Source: Forficula auricularia (Eukaryota > Arthropoda > Insecta > Dermaptera > Forficulidae). Taken from it: DNA of 64,000 bases. The notes beneath the pieces are model-generated. The model worked only from the letters and a program-made list of their open reading frames with translations. It had not been told where the DNA came from and searched no databases. Position numbers and translations under genes: made by a program. The DNA lies in the NCBI GenBank assembly GCA_024734495.1, contig JALMQS010000265.1, forward strand, positions 144,266 to 208,265. The letters are read 5' to 3'. How positions within the stretch are numbered: position 1 is the first letter of the stretch; every line of letters starts with the position of its first letter. Positions 46,601 through 56,787 of the stretch are shown in pieces.

Positions 46601-49600
46601 TTTATTAAATATTAAATATAAGTGAGGGGCCAGGTTGTATGGTAAAGTCAAGTGGATGGCCACATCAGAACACGTCAGCCTATTTTTTAATTATAAATAT
46701 TATTTTTCATGGGGTCAGTATTTTAACTGGCACTCAGCTAAGTAAAGATCAAAAAAATTTCAATATCCATACCATACTGACTCCATGCTATGTCAAATTG
46801 AAAAGATTTTCTTTTGTTTAGAGGAGCCGAGTTTTTCATTCATAAGGAAAAATCAATGAGGTTGTCCTCTGCTTTGGTGCAAATAAATATATAAGTAGCT
46901 ACATGATATTTATATGACAAATATAAATATGTATTATATAATTTATTTATTTGAGACTATAGTTTCGAAGGCTTGACCTTCATCCTTAGTCTTTTATTTA
47001 GAAATATTGTATCTGTTATTTCTCATGGGCTCAATTATCCGAATGAATATAAAAATTAGTTTTTTGTTATAGTAAGTTAGCCACAATTATCCTAATTTCC
47101 TATAATATTTTAATTTTTTTTTTTTTTTTACAGGATTTGACAAATTTGAAGCATAATTCGAAACTTGAGAATTTGGTGCTTGCTGATTTCATGTACGGCT
47201 TTTGTCCCGTATCCCAGCTCTGTAATTATCGCGCCTATGTCATCAACCACGTAGATCAGATCCATAATCTAGATACTTTTCATATAACCAATGAAGAGCG
47301 AGAGAACGTTCAAGTACCAGATGAAATAGAATTGATTTTGAATCCTAATTACAGTGCTCAATACAAATTTTCTTCAAGAAACCTAAGAAATATGATCCTA
47401 GTAGAATTTTTACGCTGATTCTCATGGCATTTTTTCACAACATAGATAATTAGTTTATTTTTACAGTAATAGTTTAATGTTAAGAAGTGTGGATCATGGA
47501 ATCCGTGATTCCTTTTTTAGTTTGTCAAAATAACTTTTCGGAATTTTGACCAGGCATATTTCAAAACCCTGAACTGCTGAAAGAAACAAAACAAAAAAAT
47601 GTTCCGAGATAGAGATCATAAAAAAACTTTCTAGGATCATACTTAAGTTTTCTGATCAAAATTTCTGTTGAATAGTTTTATTAAATTAATATGTAAATTC
47701 TTTAGGACTTTTTTAATGAGAAGAAAATATCTTATAATATTTTATATCGAAATCATCTAAATCAATGTTTCAAGAAGAAAAAAGAACATAATCAACAACA
47801 ATATGAAATGTTAATGGGTTTCCGAAAAAATTTTAATATTTACCTATTAATAGAAAAACATGTAAGCATACTTTCCAATATATTATATTCAACTTCATGG
47901 AATATACAGACTTAAGACTTTGACGCAACAATCTGCCTTCATTTTGCTGTACCTTATGCCACTTCATTAAAAGTCCCACATCCTTCATTCTCAGAATAAA
48001 ATATTCTTATTTTATTTTTACCCCCTCCCTCCCTTCTAAAATGTTCCTCAGCAATCCAACATGTCTAAACGTGAGCTCATTTCTTCCTCAGATTCTTCCA
48101 CAATGTTCTCTTTTTCTTCTTCTTATCCTAAAAGTCATTCTTTGTAAATAGACGATTCTCCCATTTAATAAGGGTCAGATTAAGTCCATAAGCACGTTCG
48201 AGAGTCCGCAGGAATTGCACCTAAATTCCCAGTTGAGTTCCAGTCAAGTGTGAGTCCTATGTTCAGTGCAACAAAAAATGCAAATAACAAGATTAATATT
48301 AATTCTGAACTTTATAGAAATATGGACTATAATATTGATATGTACCTTTCTAAATGTTGACTTTGGGTTTTGAGTATTTTTAACTTGAATGGTCAGAAAT
48401 TGTTCACATACGCGTCCCTTTTCTTGCTGTATATTAAAAATCATCATTACAACTGTGTAACAATTCAGGTTGGATGTCTTATCTATTCTAGGTATATAAG
48501 CACATGTGTTACCTAACATTAATTTTGAGGATATGATCATAAACTCTGAAATTAGAAAATGTACGAGAAAATGTTTTGCGTATAAGTAAGGTAATATAGG
48601 ACTATCCAAGAATAGATTATTTTAATTCTTATCCAAGTCTTGTTTCATTTCGAAAATTAAAAATTTGATTTTACAGTAATTATATTTTGTATCAGATATA
48701 TGTATATGAGAGCACTAGAATCTTTACACTCAAAGGGCATCTATAGATCTTCATCCGTTCGTGCATTTATTTAACTTTTAACGAAATCTATTCAAAAATA
48801 GGTATCCCAAATGAAGCAGTGATATTTTTTCATCGGCAATTTAACTTCTGCTAGGCTTTGACTATTAGAATATCTGCGGATCAATTCAAACGGTATATTA
48901 AATTTCAAGTTTCTTCATAGCTAGGTTTGTCGAAAATCAAGAGAAACTACCTTACAGAGATTTAAAACTATTATTTATTGTTATGAGAGAAAAGATGTTG
49001 TTCCCCAATAAATTTCATGATGTCAGGAGAGGTGAATTCTCATGATTTTACATGTAATTATAAATTCCATATATCTCTAAGAGAAGACACGACTATCGTG
49101 ATTTTCGACAATAATTTAGAAACTACAGGATAAAGGGGGGGGGTTAAATCGACAAAGAATTATAACCATAAGGATTCCCTTTTTCATCAATTCCTGTAAA
49201 AAACATTAACTTTTAATAATTTCAGTTAAAAAATTTGACAAAACAAGATTATGATGAGATTATCAAACACAATTACGAATTGAAATTCAATCATTTAAAA
49301 TTATCCTTTAACAAATGGCTAAATGAATCAAGAATCACGAAAATAAAGGAGGAATCAAATTTAAAGGTGAATAATGAAAAAAAATCGAGAATATCAAAAT
49401 CAATTGAAATATGTTTTTAATTAGTTAATGGAGATTAAATTGCGCCTGGAACTGGAATCTTGCGGAAATATAACTTTTCATACAAAAATGGATAAAGAAT
49501 GCCTTATGATTTCTCAAAATTTACTTAATAAATTTGCATGCTCCAAACTCAAGTAAATTATGATCTTTATTAATTTATTACTAGTATCATTATTATTAAT

Positions 49601-52600
49601 GTCATATATTTGTATTTATCATCATTCATCCAGTCTCATTAACAATTTTAAATAACAATAATTAAATAAAAATTAAATTTTCAATTAATATGGTACACAT
49701 GTTAAAATTTAACAATATTTCATATATATGCGTGGAGGCTCATCATTAGAAGGGGCATAGGGTTCTGGCTACGGCTCCCACATGAGTCGGGCCCGGGGCC
49801 CAAAATCTGAAGCGGGCGCCAATCGCGGTGGCGTTGTGCTTATATTGCTTTCTGAGAACATTAACGACCAAACTCCAAAAAACAATGATTCAGATTTTGG
49901 GCCCCGGGCCCGATTCATGTTGGAGCCGTGGCCAGAACCCTATGGCCCTTCTAATGATGAGCCTCCACGCATATATATATTCTAACAACGCTTAGAGAAA
50001 TTTCTCTAAAAAAATTACCCTCTTGCCTAGAATCGAACCGAGGAACTCTTGAACTATGGTCATCAGCTCTAACCACTAGACCAATGTCACATTAATATTT
50101 ATACCTTGATTTCTTTTACTAAAATTATATATTTTTGATTTAGACTTTGTGTCTAGATAATATTGTACTCATTTGAACTCGAATGAAAATGAAAAAACAC
50201 CAATAGATTTTAAATTAAGAAACATTAAATATATATTAATTAACGAGGCAAATTTGAAATATAATTCTCAGCTCGAATTTTAAACTGATGGCTCCAATCG
50301 ATTTTGATTAACCAGGCAAATTTGAAATATATATATTCGAATTTTGAAATGAAAGACTTCAATTCATTTTAAATTAAGAAACATTAAATATATTGATAAT
50401 TGTGGCTCCCCCCCCCCCCCTCGCCACTCAAAAATTAAAGATGCGAAACTTTTAAGAGACGATGTATTTTCGGTAGTTTACGGGTATACATTTGGAGTGT
50501 GGTTTTTTAAGAGGAATAAAATTTTTGGACCGAGACGATGCCCGCCAGGTCACCAGCCCGGAGGGCACGCCCTCAGCTCGTTATTATATAATAAGTTGTG
50601 CCGCACTGACTTAACTTCCATTTGGCCTATTTTGCCAGGACTTGGTTTAAGAATATAAAACTTAAACAGTGCAAAACTAACCTATCTCCTGTTTGGCCGC
50701 TCTGTTGACGTCACTTCAACACAGATTCCTCGTGCTATTCCAGGTTACAATGACGTTGGCCATTGCTGCTCTAATCCGAAGATTCATTTCTATCCCCACC
50801 TAAAACAACATAAGTCCATTCAAGCGAAACCGAATGAACTAGAGTTCTGGCACTTTTATAGAATAAAGAGGAGCCATTCACAATCCATATGGCGTGGCTA
50901 ACTCATTTTTGAATTTTTCGGAGTTTGGTCACTACCTATTGTTCTCAACAGGCCATATAATGGAAAAAAATATATATAGTGTACTGGATAAGGTCCTAAA
51001 AATAAATAAGCTGATGTGTTCTGATGTGGCCATCCACTTGACTTTACCATACAACCTGGACCCTCACTTGTATTTAATATTTAACAAAATTATTTGTAAT
51101 CATGTAGGGGAGGTGGTTAGTTTTTGCATTTTTAGATTACTCTGGGCCCACTGATTATGTATACAAAATTTGGTTGAGTTTGGTACAAGGGCCTAGATTT
51201 TTATTTTTTGACCCCCATTCCATTTTGGGCGGTTAGTTTTTGCATTTTTAGATTTCTGGGGGTCCACTGATTATGTATACAAAATTTGGTTGAGTTTGCT
51301 CAAATGGCTTAGATTTTTAATTTTTAACCCCCTCCACCCCCTTAATTTTGGGTCGATATGCACCAAAATCTAATCAGCTCTTAATCTCAATGGACCAAAA
51401 CTCCGTGTGAAATTTGGTTTCGATATTCACACTAGTTTTAGAGCTAGCTCGTCCACAAAATTAGGTAACGCAGAAACTAACTAACTAACAGACAACTAGA
51501 CAGACAGACTAACAGACATTTTGACAAAACAATTATTATCTCAAAAAATTTAATTTTTTCGATGTTTACTTATTAGAACTTTTTGTAGAGCGAAATGCCA
51601 TGGTTTCGCTCAATTTTTTTAATCAAAATAGTTTAAGCCGTTTTTTAGATATTTTGAAAAAAAACACTTTTTTCATGCACGATTACAATACTTGACCATA
51701 CCCTGAATGGTAAAGTAAAAAATAAACTAAACTACAATCACATACACTTTTACTTTCTAATGATACTAAGGGTAAACGAGTAAACCTATAAATGAAAGAG
51801 AAAATAATTTTTCAATCAAACTTTATTTACAGTAACATACCTATATATAAAATTTAAATTTCTACTTTTATCCATTGTAGTACCGTCACATTGTCACGTA
51901 GTTCTAAAAAAAGCTATTTAATTGTATTAAAAAGAACCTACAATAAACTGTACAATTTTCCAGCTTATTTCTAGTACCTACTGTTACACTAACCACACAC
52001 TTAGTCTTCCATCCACCGCGCGCTACTAGTTCAAACTCTTACTTCCATTTCATGGATAGGGTTGGCTGATTTTATTCTGTTAAACATTAATTTTTACAAT
52101 TAATGTAAAGATTTAAGAATCTTATTTTTGAGTCTCTTTTTGTGTAAAAAGATGGAATTTTTCAAAAATCAACCCAAATAATTTAATCATAATAATATTA
52201 AGAAAATAATTTATTTTGATAGAGATTTTCTTTAGGAGACGGACTGGTATAAATATGCAATTGGATGTTGATGAAAGCAGTCCACGGTGGTTGTAAAAAA
52301 TAAGACTATAGAGGTTTTATTATTTTACATTTATTTGTTAAACCGACGTTTCGGAGATTTATTCTCTCCTTCTTCAGGGTAACAAAAAGTCAATGAAAGT
52401 AGTTCAAAAAATAGTTACTTTCTGTCTCCTTTGACAATGCCAAAAAAACATTATAACATTTTTTTCATCTCGAATAGAAAACAAAGTAAAAAGCAAATTG
52501 CTTTTTACTTTGTTTTCTATTCGAGATGAAAAAAAATGTTATAATGTTTTTTGGCATTGTCAAAGGAGACAGAAAGTAACTATTTTTTGAACTACTTTCA

Positions 52601-53595
52601 TTGACTTTTTGTTACCCTGAAGAAGGAGAGAATAAATCTCCGAAACGTCGGTTTAACAAATAAATGTAAAATAATAAAACCTCTATAGTCTTATTTTTTA
52701 CAACCACCGTGACTGCTTTCATCAACATCCAATTGCTATAATTTATTTTATTTATGGAAGAATCTAAGATTTTACTAGAAACATTTTTACATTGCACGTT
52801 AGCGCTTGGGTTCGATTCCTGAGGGGACATACCTTCTTTAAAAAATGCCACGCCCGGGCCCGGGACCCACAGGTGCGCTTGGACCTCCTTTGTGAGGTCA
52901 TGGTTCCGGCCTTAGCAAAATATGTGTGTAACCTACAGATATTTAGTTATAATTACTGAAGTCAGCCTGCCCGGCGAGCCTAATATTGAATTCACGGAAA
53001 ATTTTTCAAAATTTGTTTTTTTTTGCTTATTGAGTTTAAAATGTCTGGAACGTGGGGAAAAAACGTTTTCCACCATAAAATTGTTTGTCTTTGTTTCTGG
53101 ATTCAGATACCAATTTAAGAAGTAAAAGTAGTAAAAAGTTAGTTCTTGTGATAAAATGTTTGTTGTTCCAATTCGATTTATTTCTGATTTTCTGAATTTT
53201 TAAACTAGTGAAATTCTAGAAAGCCTAAAATTTAATCAATTCTTCGTTATGAAATCAGAATCAGAATCAGGAAGACAATCTCTCTCGGGATTCTTAAGAA
53301 ATTTCAAGTTTGCTACCATCGGCGATTTGAACTTTTATATTTACTCAAGTCCATACTTTAAAAAACTCTAATAATATATTATTGTCTGATGTTTAGAGCC
53401 AGAGGTATCAGTGGAGTGCGTGTTCTTGAAATAACGCATGTCTTCAATAAGCCGCTTCAACTGCTAAGACGGTGGTACCTTCGGCATGAACAAACAGTCG
53501 AAGATTGGAGTTGGAGCCTTCTTCATGCGGCGTTTGATACCTACAACCCTCAACAATACCCAATTAACATCCTTAATATGGGCTTTCGAAATCAT
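40332..53595 (+). CDS. LRRC9: LRRC9-like leucine-rich-repeat protein gene, 3' incomplete
   Basis: Eight exons join in phase to about 462 residues (40332-40634, 45147-45291, 45686-45820, 47134-47313, 47706-47861, 49226-49366, 49425-49552, 53397-53595). Order: N-terminal cap; LRRs with LxxLxLxxNxI spacing (LRELWIVESEL, LKKIFFYSNKI, LWLADNHLTNI, LEDLNLASNGI, LKKLNLSDNPL); a C-cap with LCNYRAYVINHVDQI; a basic helical linker (NEKKISYNILYRN); LELESCGNITFH; and ARGISGVRV...NILNMGF. This succession matches my recollection of vertebrate LRRC9, about 1,450 residues and linked to ciliated cells, so only the N-terminal third is visible. Exon 2 has one extra C at about 45258 that stops the frame. Function in cilia or sperm axonemes is inference. 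Intron 1 and 7 exceed 3.8 kb and are loaded with transposons. No later exon was found before 64000. Confidence 0.75.
41090..41545. repeat. Array of ~130-bp P-type units in both orientations
   Basis: Units share TCAAGTATTAGAT(A/C)AGAAT, CTATTTTTGA(G/T)T, TCTATGTCTTYAGCAA and, in one, AACCGAAACGTC. At least four units, two inverted relative to the others. Confidence 0.55.
42096..42320 (-). repeat. Coding-like repeat, copy 1
   Basis: Minus strand reads SIVIGLAASATSKGPQVK then TTEPMDSIKVTNCSIQLG. The same peptide with conservative changes is encoded at 53837-54085 and 54111-54275. Many DNA differences fall at third codon positions (AAA GGT/AAG GGC, GAG/GAA, ACC/ACG), as expected if it was translated before being spread. 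I cannot name the protein. Confidence 0.45.
42595..43187. other. Intron 1 repeat debris
   Basis: 42600-42655 is a P end (CATTGAGGTTGTCCTTTGAT). 42663-42720 recalls the arm A motif (GTGCTGTAGACGCAGCGCATCC). The remainder shows no gene. Confidence 0.45.
43188..44173 (+). mobile_element. Non-autonomous Helitron 2
   Basis: Begins TCTATATATATAAAATTAAG and ends GGCCGCCGAAGGCGGGCC, TTGCAG, CTAG, flanked by A (43187) and T (44174). It shares its first ~430 bp, internal module and G-rich block (43795-44130) with Helitron 1. It has no Rep/helicase. Proline- and glycine-rich ORFs in the block are not genes. Confidence 0.85.
44185..44520. mobile_element. Palindromic P element
   Basis: TTGAGACTATAGTTTCGAGG on the left and GGAAACTATAGTCTGAAA on the right. 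Arms share CATGGGTTCAAATACCTA, with about 290 bp between the outer ends. The motif is degraded to GATTGATGATGAAG. Confidence 0.55.
44515..44790 (-). mobile_element. tRNA-derived SINE joined to a P-type tail
   Basis: Minus strand: GTGGGTCAGTGGTTAGAGTGG (A box) and TGGTTCGAGACTGAG (B box) at the right spacing, then a body, ending in GAGCCGAAACGTCAGGGAGA. The head resembles a tRNA with promoter boxes; the tail has the CGAAACGTC motif of the P elements. Confidence 0.55.
45147..45291 (+). CDS. LRRC9: LRRC9-like exon 2, one-base insertion
   Basis: Acceptor TTTTTCAG, donor GAG/GTATTT. 145 nt instead of 144: CTT C TGG CTT GCT GAT. Without the extra C it reads NLTKLWLADNHLTNIE, exactly one LRR in register with NLKKIFFYSNKIEKF. 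As written, a TGA follows. Confidence 0.75.
45319..45632. mobile_element. hAT-type MITE in intron 2
   Basis: Terminal repeats CAGTGGTTGTTAACC and, inverted, CAGTTGGTTCTTAACC, with a perfect 8-bp duplication ATCTATTG at 45311-45318 and 45633-45640. 314 bp, no transposase. The 8-bp duplication and CAGTGGTT ends define hAT. Confidence 0.85.
45686..45820 (+). CDS. LRRC9: LRRC9-like exon 3
   Basis: 45 codons, NINQLTSLEDLNLASNGI to LSDNPLYRLA; acceptor TCGTAG, donor GTAAGT, phase 0 both sides. Two LRRs. Confidence 0.85.
45841..47100. mobile_element. P element in intron 3, split by T copy 4
   Basis: 45841-45983 (TCTGCTTGATGCAAATAAAC to CATCATCAGTCTTTTTT) and 46685-47100 (AATTATAAATATT, TTTTCATGGGGTCAGTATT) follow the order of the P copy at 19728-19910 once the T element is removed. 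Right end: GACTATAGTTTCGAAGGCTT. Confidence 0.6.
45984..46684 (+). mobile_element. T element copy 4
   Basis: TACTTTACCATACAGGGTA to CAGAACACGTCAGCC. Insertion into a P element gives its limits. The target is a T run, so any duplication is hidden. Confidence 0.8.
47134..47313 (+). CDS. LRRC9: LRRC9-like exon 4
   Basis: 60 codons, DLTNLKHNSKLENLVLADFM to NEERENVQ. Includes the LRR cap PVSQLCNYRAYVINH. Donor CAA/GTACCA is weak. It is preferred over reading on to the TGA at 47416 because the junction to exon 5 then aligns without gaps to the remembered LRRC9 order. Confidence 0.75.
47706..47861 (+). CDS. LRRC9: LRRC9-like exon 5
   Basis: 52 codons, DFFNEKKISYNILYRN to YLLIEKH; acceptor TCTTTAG, donor GTAAGC, phase 0. 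Basic, helical linker. Confidence 0.75.
47880..48140 (-). mobile_element. Diverged LINE-type fragment in intron 5
   Basis: ATATACAGACTTAAGACTTTG, GATGCAACAATC-like and CAGATTCTTCCACAATGTTC parallel 61760-62040. 48141-49225 otherwise shows no exon I can support. Confidence 0.4.
49226..49366 (+). CDS. LRRC9: LRRC9-like exon 6
   Basis: 47 codons, LKNLTKQDYDEIIKHNYELK to EESNLK; acceptor AATTTCAG, donor AAG/GTGAAT, phase 0. Predicted coiled coil. Confidence 0.7.
49425..49552 (+). CDS. LRRC9: LRRC9-like exon 7
   Basis: Acceptor TTAATTAG, donor GTAAAT; 128 nt, ending after two bases of a codon. Encodes LMEIKLRLELESCGNITFH to NLLNKFACSKL. Intron 6 is only 58 bp. Confidence 0.75.
49724..49979. repeat. 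GC-rich fold-back in intron 7
   Basis: Arms of about 88 bp (GCGTGGAGGCTCATCATTAG; GGGCCCGGGGCCCAAAATCT) facing each other with an 80-bp spacer. CCCGGGCCCGGGAC near 52848 is probably related. Confidence 0.75.
50015..50092 (-). repeat. tRNA-like sequence (SINE head or pseudo-tRNA)
   Basis: Minus strand TGGTCTAGTGGTTAGAGCTG (A box) and CGGTTCGATTCTAGGC (B box), 5' GACATTGGTC. It resembles a Glu-type tRNA head, but the acceptor ends do not pair well and the anticodon arm is irregular, so not called a functional tRNA. Confidence 0.5.
50130..51003. other. Intron 7 region without exons
   Basis: TTTTAAATTAAGAAACATTA repeats at 50209 and 50370. 50518-50585 is a GC insert (GAGGGCACGCCCTCAGCTCG). No gene seen. 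Confidence 0.5.
51004..51718 (-). mobile_element. T element copy 5
   Basis: Intact reverse copy, GCTGATGTGTTCTGATGTGG to GACCATACCCTGAATGGTAA. It supplies the empty-site sequence for Helitron 1. 51719-52253 has no supported feature. Confidence 0.8.
52254..52738. mobile_element. 485-bp near-perfect palindrome (P type)
   Basis: Two arms of about 240 bp meet at GCAAATTGC (52493-52502) with almost no spacer and very few mismatches, starting TGCAATTGGATGTTGATGAA and ending with its inverse. Each arm carries CTGAAGAAGGAGA...TCTCCGAAACGTCGG. Confidence 0.85.
52601..52659 (+). ncRNA. Hammerhead-like fold, best case
   Basis: TTGTTACC (before) pairs with GGT-TT-AACAA (after) as helix I; CTGAAGA core; one unpaired A; helix II GGAGA/TCTCC; GAAAC; GTC as the cleavage triplet. 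Helix III has no loop, as described for dimer-acting hammerheads of Penelope-like elements. An identical copy faces it on the minus strand at about 52333-52391. Confidence 0.45.
52745..53160. repeat. Mosaic repeat debris
   Basis: GGGTTCGATTCCTGAGGGGA (52809) is B-box-like, as at 9355. 52848-52900 is GC-rich. 52965-53155 repeats 20300-20450. 53161-53396 shows no feature besides the exon 8 acceptor. Confidence 0.45.
53397..53595 (+). CDS. LRRC9: LRRC9-like exon 8
   Basis: Acceptor GATGTTTAG, donor CAT/GTAAGC. Its first base completes the split Lys codon of exon 7, then ARGISGVRVLEITHVFN to YPINILNMGFRNH. The correct phase over a 3.8-kb intron is strong support. Ends in phase 0, so the gene should continue. 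Confidence 0.75.
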
Positions 53596-53836
53596 GTAAG
53601 CTAATCTTAAAATTTCTAGTAGATATTAAGGTAATATTTACCGAAATTATTTTAAGATATTTTTTAAACATTTTTTGTTTAAGCCCCCACTCTAAATATT
53701 AATTCCAAAACAAGTAGGTAACAATAATAAAAACTCGATCAAAAAAAAAAAATTATAACACGGGTTTGCAAAATTGAACTTTTCAAAAGTTGTTTGTATA
53801 ATAAGTAGTATTTATTATTGAGTAATATTTTGATGC

Positions 53837-54275
53837 CTACAACCAAGGACTGTAGAATGGCTGTTGAAAAATTTCTATCATAGGATGAGGCCCCATGTAA
53901 GAAAATCCATCACGTGATAAAAATCGATCTAAATGAATACTACAATTTGTGACTTTGATCGATACCAAGGCCATGGGCTCGGTAGACTTTTCCTGAGGAC
54001 CTTTTGAATTAGCGCTTGATTCGAGACCGATTACAATACTGTGCGTACCTATATTTATAATACAACTTTGGAGCAGTCTGGTCATACTTCAAAACCGTCA
54101 AAATTGTAAATTTGTGACTTTGATTGATACCATGCCCATGGGCTCGGCAGACTTTTCCTGAGGACCCTTTGAATTAGCGCTTGATTCGAGACCGATTACA
54201 ATACTGTGCGTACCTATATTTATAATACAACTTTGGGGCAGTCTAGTCATACTTCAAAACCGTCAAAATAGTCTG
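53837..54275 (-). repeat. Coding-like repeat, copies 2 and 3 in tandem
   Basis: A 165-bp unit beginning TTTGTGACTTTGAT occurs at 53946 and 54111. Minus strand encodes SIVIGLESSANSKGPQEK then STEPMALVSIKVTNCSIHL, continued by DRFLSRDGFSYMGPHP only in the first unit. Each unit is preceded on the minus strand by ...CGCACAG, a possible acceptor. Confidence 0.5.
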
Positions 54276-54764
54276 TGATTTTTATATCCAATTTCTATAT
54301 ATACTAGAATAAAAGATTCAAGTTGCCTGAAGGATATTTTTTAAATTAATTTTTGGCGAATGTCATAGGCTGCGCAGTAGCGAAATAACCACAAGAACTC
54401 TTCCTGGCTCTTGATTACAAATTCGCTAAAATCAAAAATATATTGTTTTTTTTTATTTTCGCCTAAAATAACTCCCCCAAATTCGTCACCAGATCTTGGA
54501 CTATTTTAATTTCGCTCTTACATCCGATTAAAATTTTAAGACGCTTTTGGATTTCTCGTACGTGTATGTCTATACCTATAAGTTATCCATACCGCCTTTG
54601 TGACTCTTTCCATTGGTAATATTACGTCCATTTGGGATGTGGAACAAACAGAAACAAAATTGATCGTTTGTACCTTAATATGTAATAAAGTAAGTAAAGG
54701 AAAGTAAATAAGTACCTTAATATTAAAGGAAAAAATTCCCCCACAAGCGCAAAGATTCTTTTGG
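54276..54764. other. AT-rich spacer
   Basis: No further LRRC9-like exon, RNA or terminal repeat identified. Confidence 0.45.
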
Positions 54765-54990
54765 CATTTAAGGAGACAATAAAAGAGTATGTCTTCTGCT
54801 GGAATTATAAATTTTATTTATAAAGAAACTATAGTCTTTATAAATTTTATTTATAATGAAACTATGGTCTCGTTATAAATAAAATTTATAATTCCAGCAG
54901 AATACACACTCTTTTATTGTCTCCTTCAATATATAAAAATTCTGCTACCCTCGGCATAAAAACTTTCAATTTAATTTAATTCTTTTGGCA
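54765..54990. mobile_element. Palindromic P element
   Basis: GGAGACAATAAAAGAGTATG and, inverted, CACTCTTTTATTGTCTCC at the ends; ATAAATTTTATTTATA arms around AAACTATAGTC. A shortened relative of 31085-31372. Confidence 0.6.
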
Positions 54991-56787
54991 TCTTGATCCC
55001 AAAGTGCTCCAACTGCAGATAAAATTATTAGGCATATAAAATTCATTGGATTCCAATTATAACCCAATGAACATTAACTAGTACTTCATGATATAGAAAA
55101 TATATATTAATATTTTTTGTTATAGATTTTTATTTCTTTTATTACATATATAAACTTGTGTTTCTTTTAATTCAAATACATAGGTAGTTTATTTGTTAGA
55201 GTTGGTTTTGCCTGTTTTAAGGTTATACATTGTAATTATTATACATAGAATATTTATTTATTTGGATGAAATAGTTCACATAATTTAGATTTATTTAAGT
55301 GTAAGGAATCTACTGCGACTGGCCAAATGAGCATTCAGTTCCCGAAGGCACTAAAAAATACATTCAAGTTGTAATTTTCACATGTTTATCTCATATAGCT
55401 TTTATACAAGCTAAACGGTATAATATAATCTAACATTGTAACAGAATTAATTTGTATCAACTTTACATTTGTATAACATTCTAAAATGGATGATATTAGA
55501 GACATATTTTGGAATAGCATTATATAGTAGTATGTAAATATATTTCAAGTATATACGTAAAGAATATAATGTAATTACACATAATGATAAAACAGTTTTT
55601 TTTTTAATATTTAAAATACAAGTATACTGGATAAAAATAGTTAATACTCGTAGTAGCAAACAAAATTGTCAAGTATATGATGGTGAAAGGGAAAAGGCCC
55701 CTTATCTTAACCCTGGTCAAAATGGAGCTAATGGCATCTCCTGTTTCTAGAGAACCAACTGAAGAAAACGTTTTTTGTCTCCCCCAATATTTCTAAAAAT
55801 TGACTGAGATGAATTGTTGAATATTTATATATATATTATATGTACGATTTACATTTCACATTTTTGCCCTTCCAGAAAAAACTGGTCGGTGAAGATAAGG
55901 GCCCTTTTTTCTTGCATATCACATATTTTGCTGTAAAAAATATTCAATATAATAAAAATAGTAATAACAATATAAAGGTATATGTATAGGTATTCCTGTA
56001 AAGAAGGGGCCAGGTCGGGTAGTGCCCGTAGTGAATTTGTTTTTGCAGATTCTCAAATTTGTCTTATTAAATTTTCATTTATAAACCCGTTTCTCACTTT
56101 AATATGAGAGAAATAGTATAAAAGTAGACTAACCTAAATATTCCGTTTAATAAAAATCCACTGTGATACATTAATATTACAATATTGTTTAATTATATTA
56201 TTTATTAATTATTTAGGTATATAATATAATAATATAATTATATGTAATAATAATATTACAATATTAAAAGGAGGTTTCTGCTTAGACATAAATTAACTTG
56301 TATATAAATTTTGTATCTATAAAAAATTAAACATTAAAGACTTGTATACTATTAAATGAATAAACTGTATAATAATTTTCATAAACAAATTTTAGCTCCA
56401 GATTACTTTGGAAGTTATAAGGAAAATAGTTTTTAAGGAATTTGGTGTTGGTACTTGGTGAAACATTTTTTTTTTTTTTATACAATAATTTTATAAGGAA
56501 AATACATTTAAAAGCTTATATTTTATAGCCCCCCCCCCCTATATAAAATCCCGTGCCCGATCTAATGATAGCTCCTGGATACAGCCCTGATTTGAATGGT
56601 TGAGGGGAAAAACATGGTGGTCTTTCATTCATAAATAGTATTTCTCTTTAACATAATTGTAGGATGTCTAAACAATAAAATGAGCTTTTATTTTTCTAAA
56701 ATATGTAGATATTCCTACAAGAAATCATAAATATATAAGAAAAACAAAAATGTTTTGTCTCCTCGAGTAGAGATTTATCAATTCTTC
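54991..56787. other. AT-rich gene-free region
   Basis: 56430-56465 repeats GGAATTTGGTGTTGGTACTT (also 25921). 56528-56580 is a GC-rich scrap with C10. AAGGCCCCTTATCTTAACCC (55694) and AAGATAAGGGCCCTTTT (55893) form a weak inverted pair. No gene supported. Confidence 0.45.

Noticed and set aside
47314..47418. Reading LRRC9-like exon 4 through to its TGA
   Set aside because: The phase-0 donor at 47314 gives a gapless junction with exon 5, while the read-through tail has no LRRC9-like character.
50015..50092. A functional tRNA gene
   Set aside because: A and B boxes are present but the acceptor stem does not pair properly and the anticodon arm is irregular.
53837..54085. Similarity of IVIGLESSANSKG to the N-terminus of Kae1/OSGEP
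   Set aside because: Only a dozen residues agree and the following sequence lacks the expected metal-binding HxxxH region.
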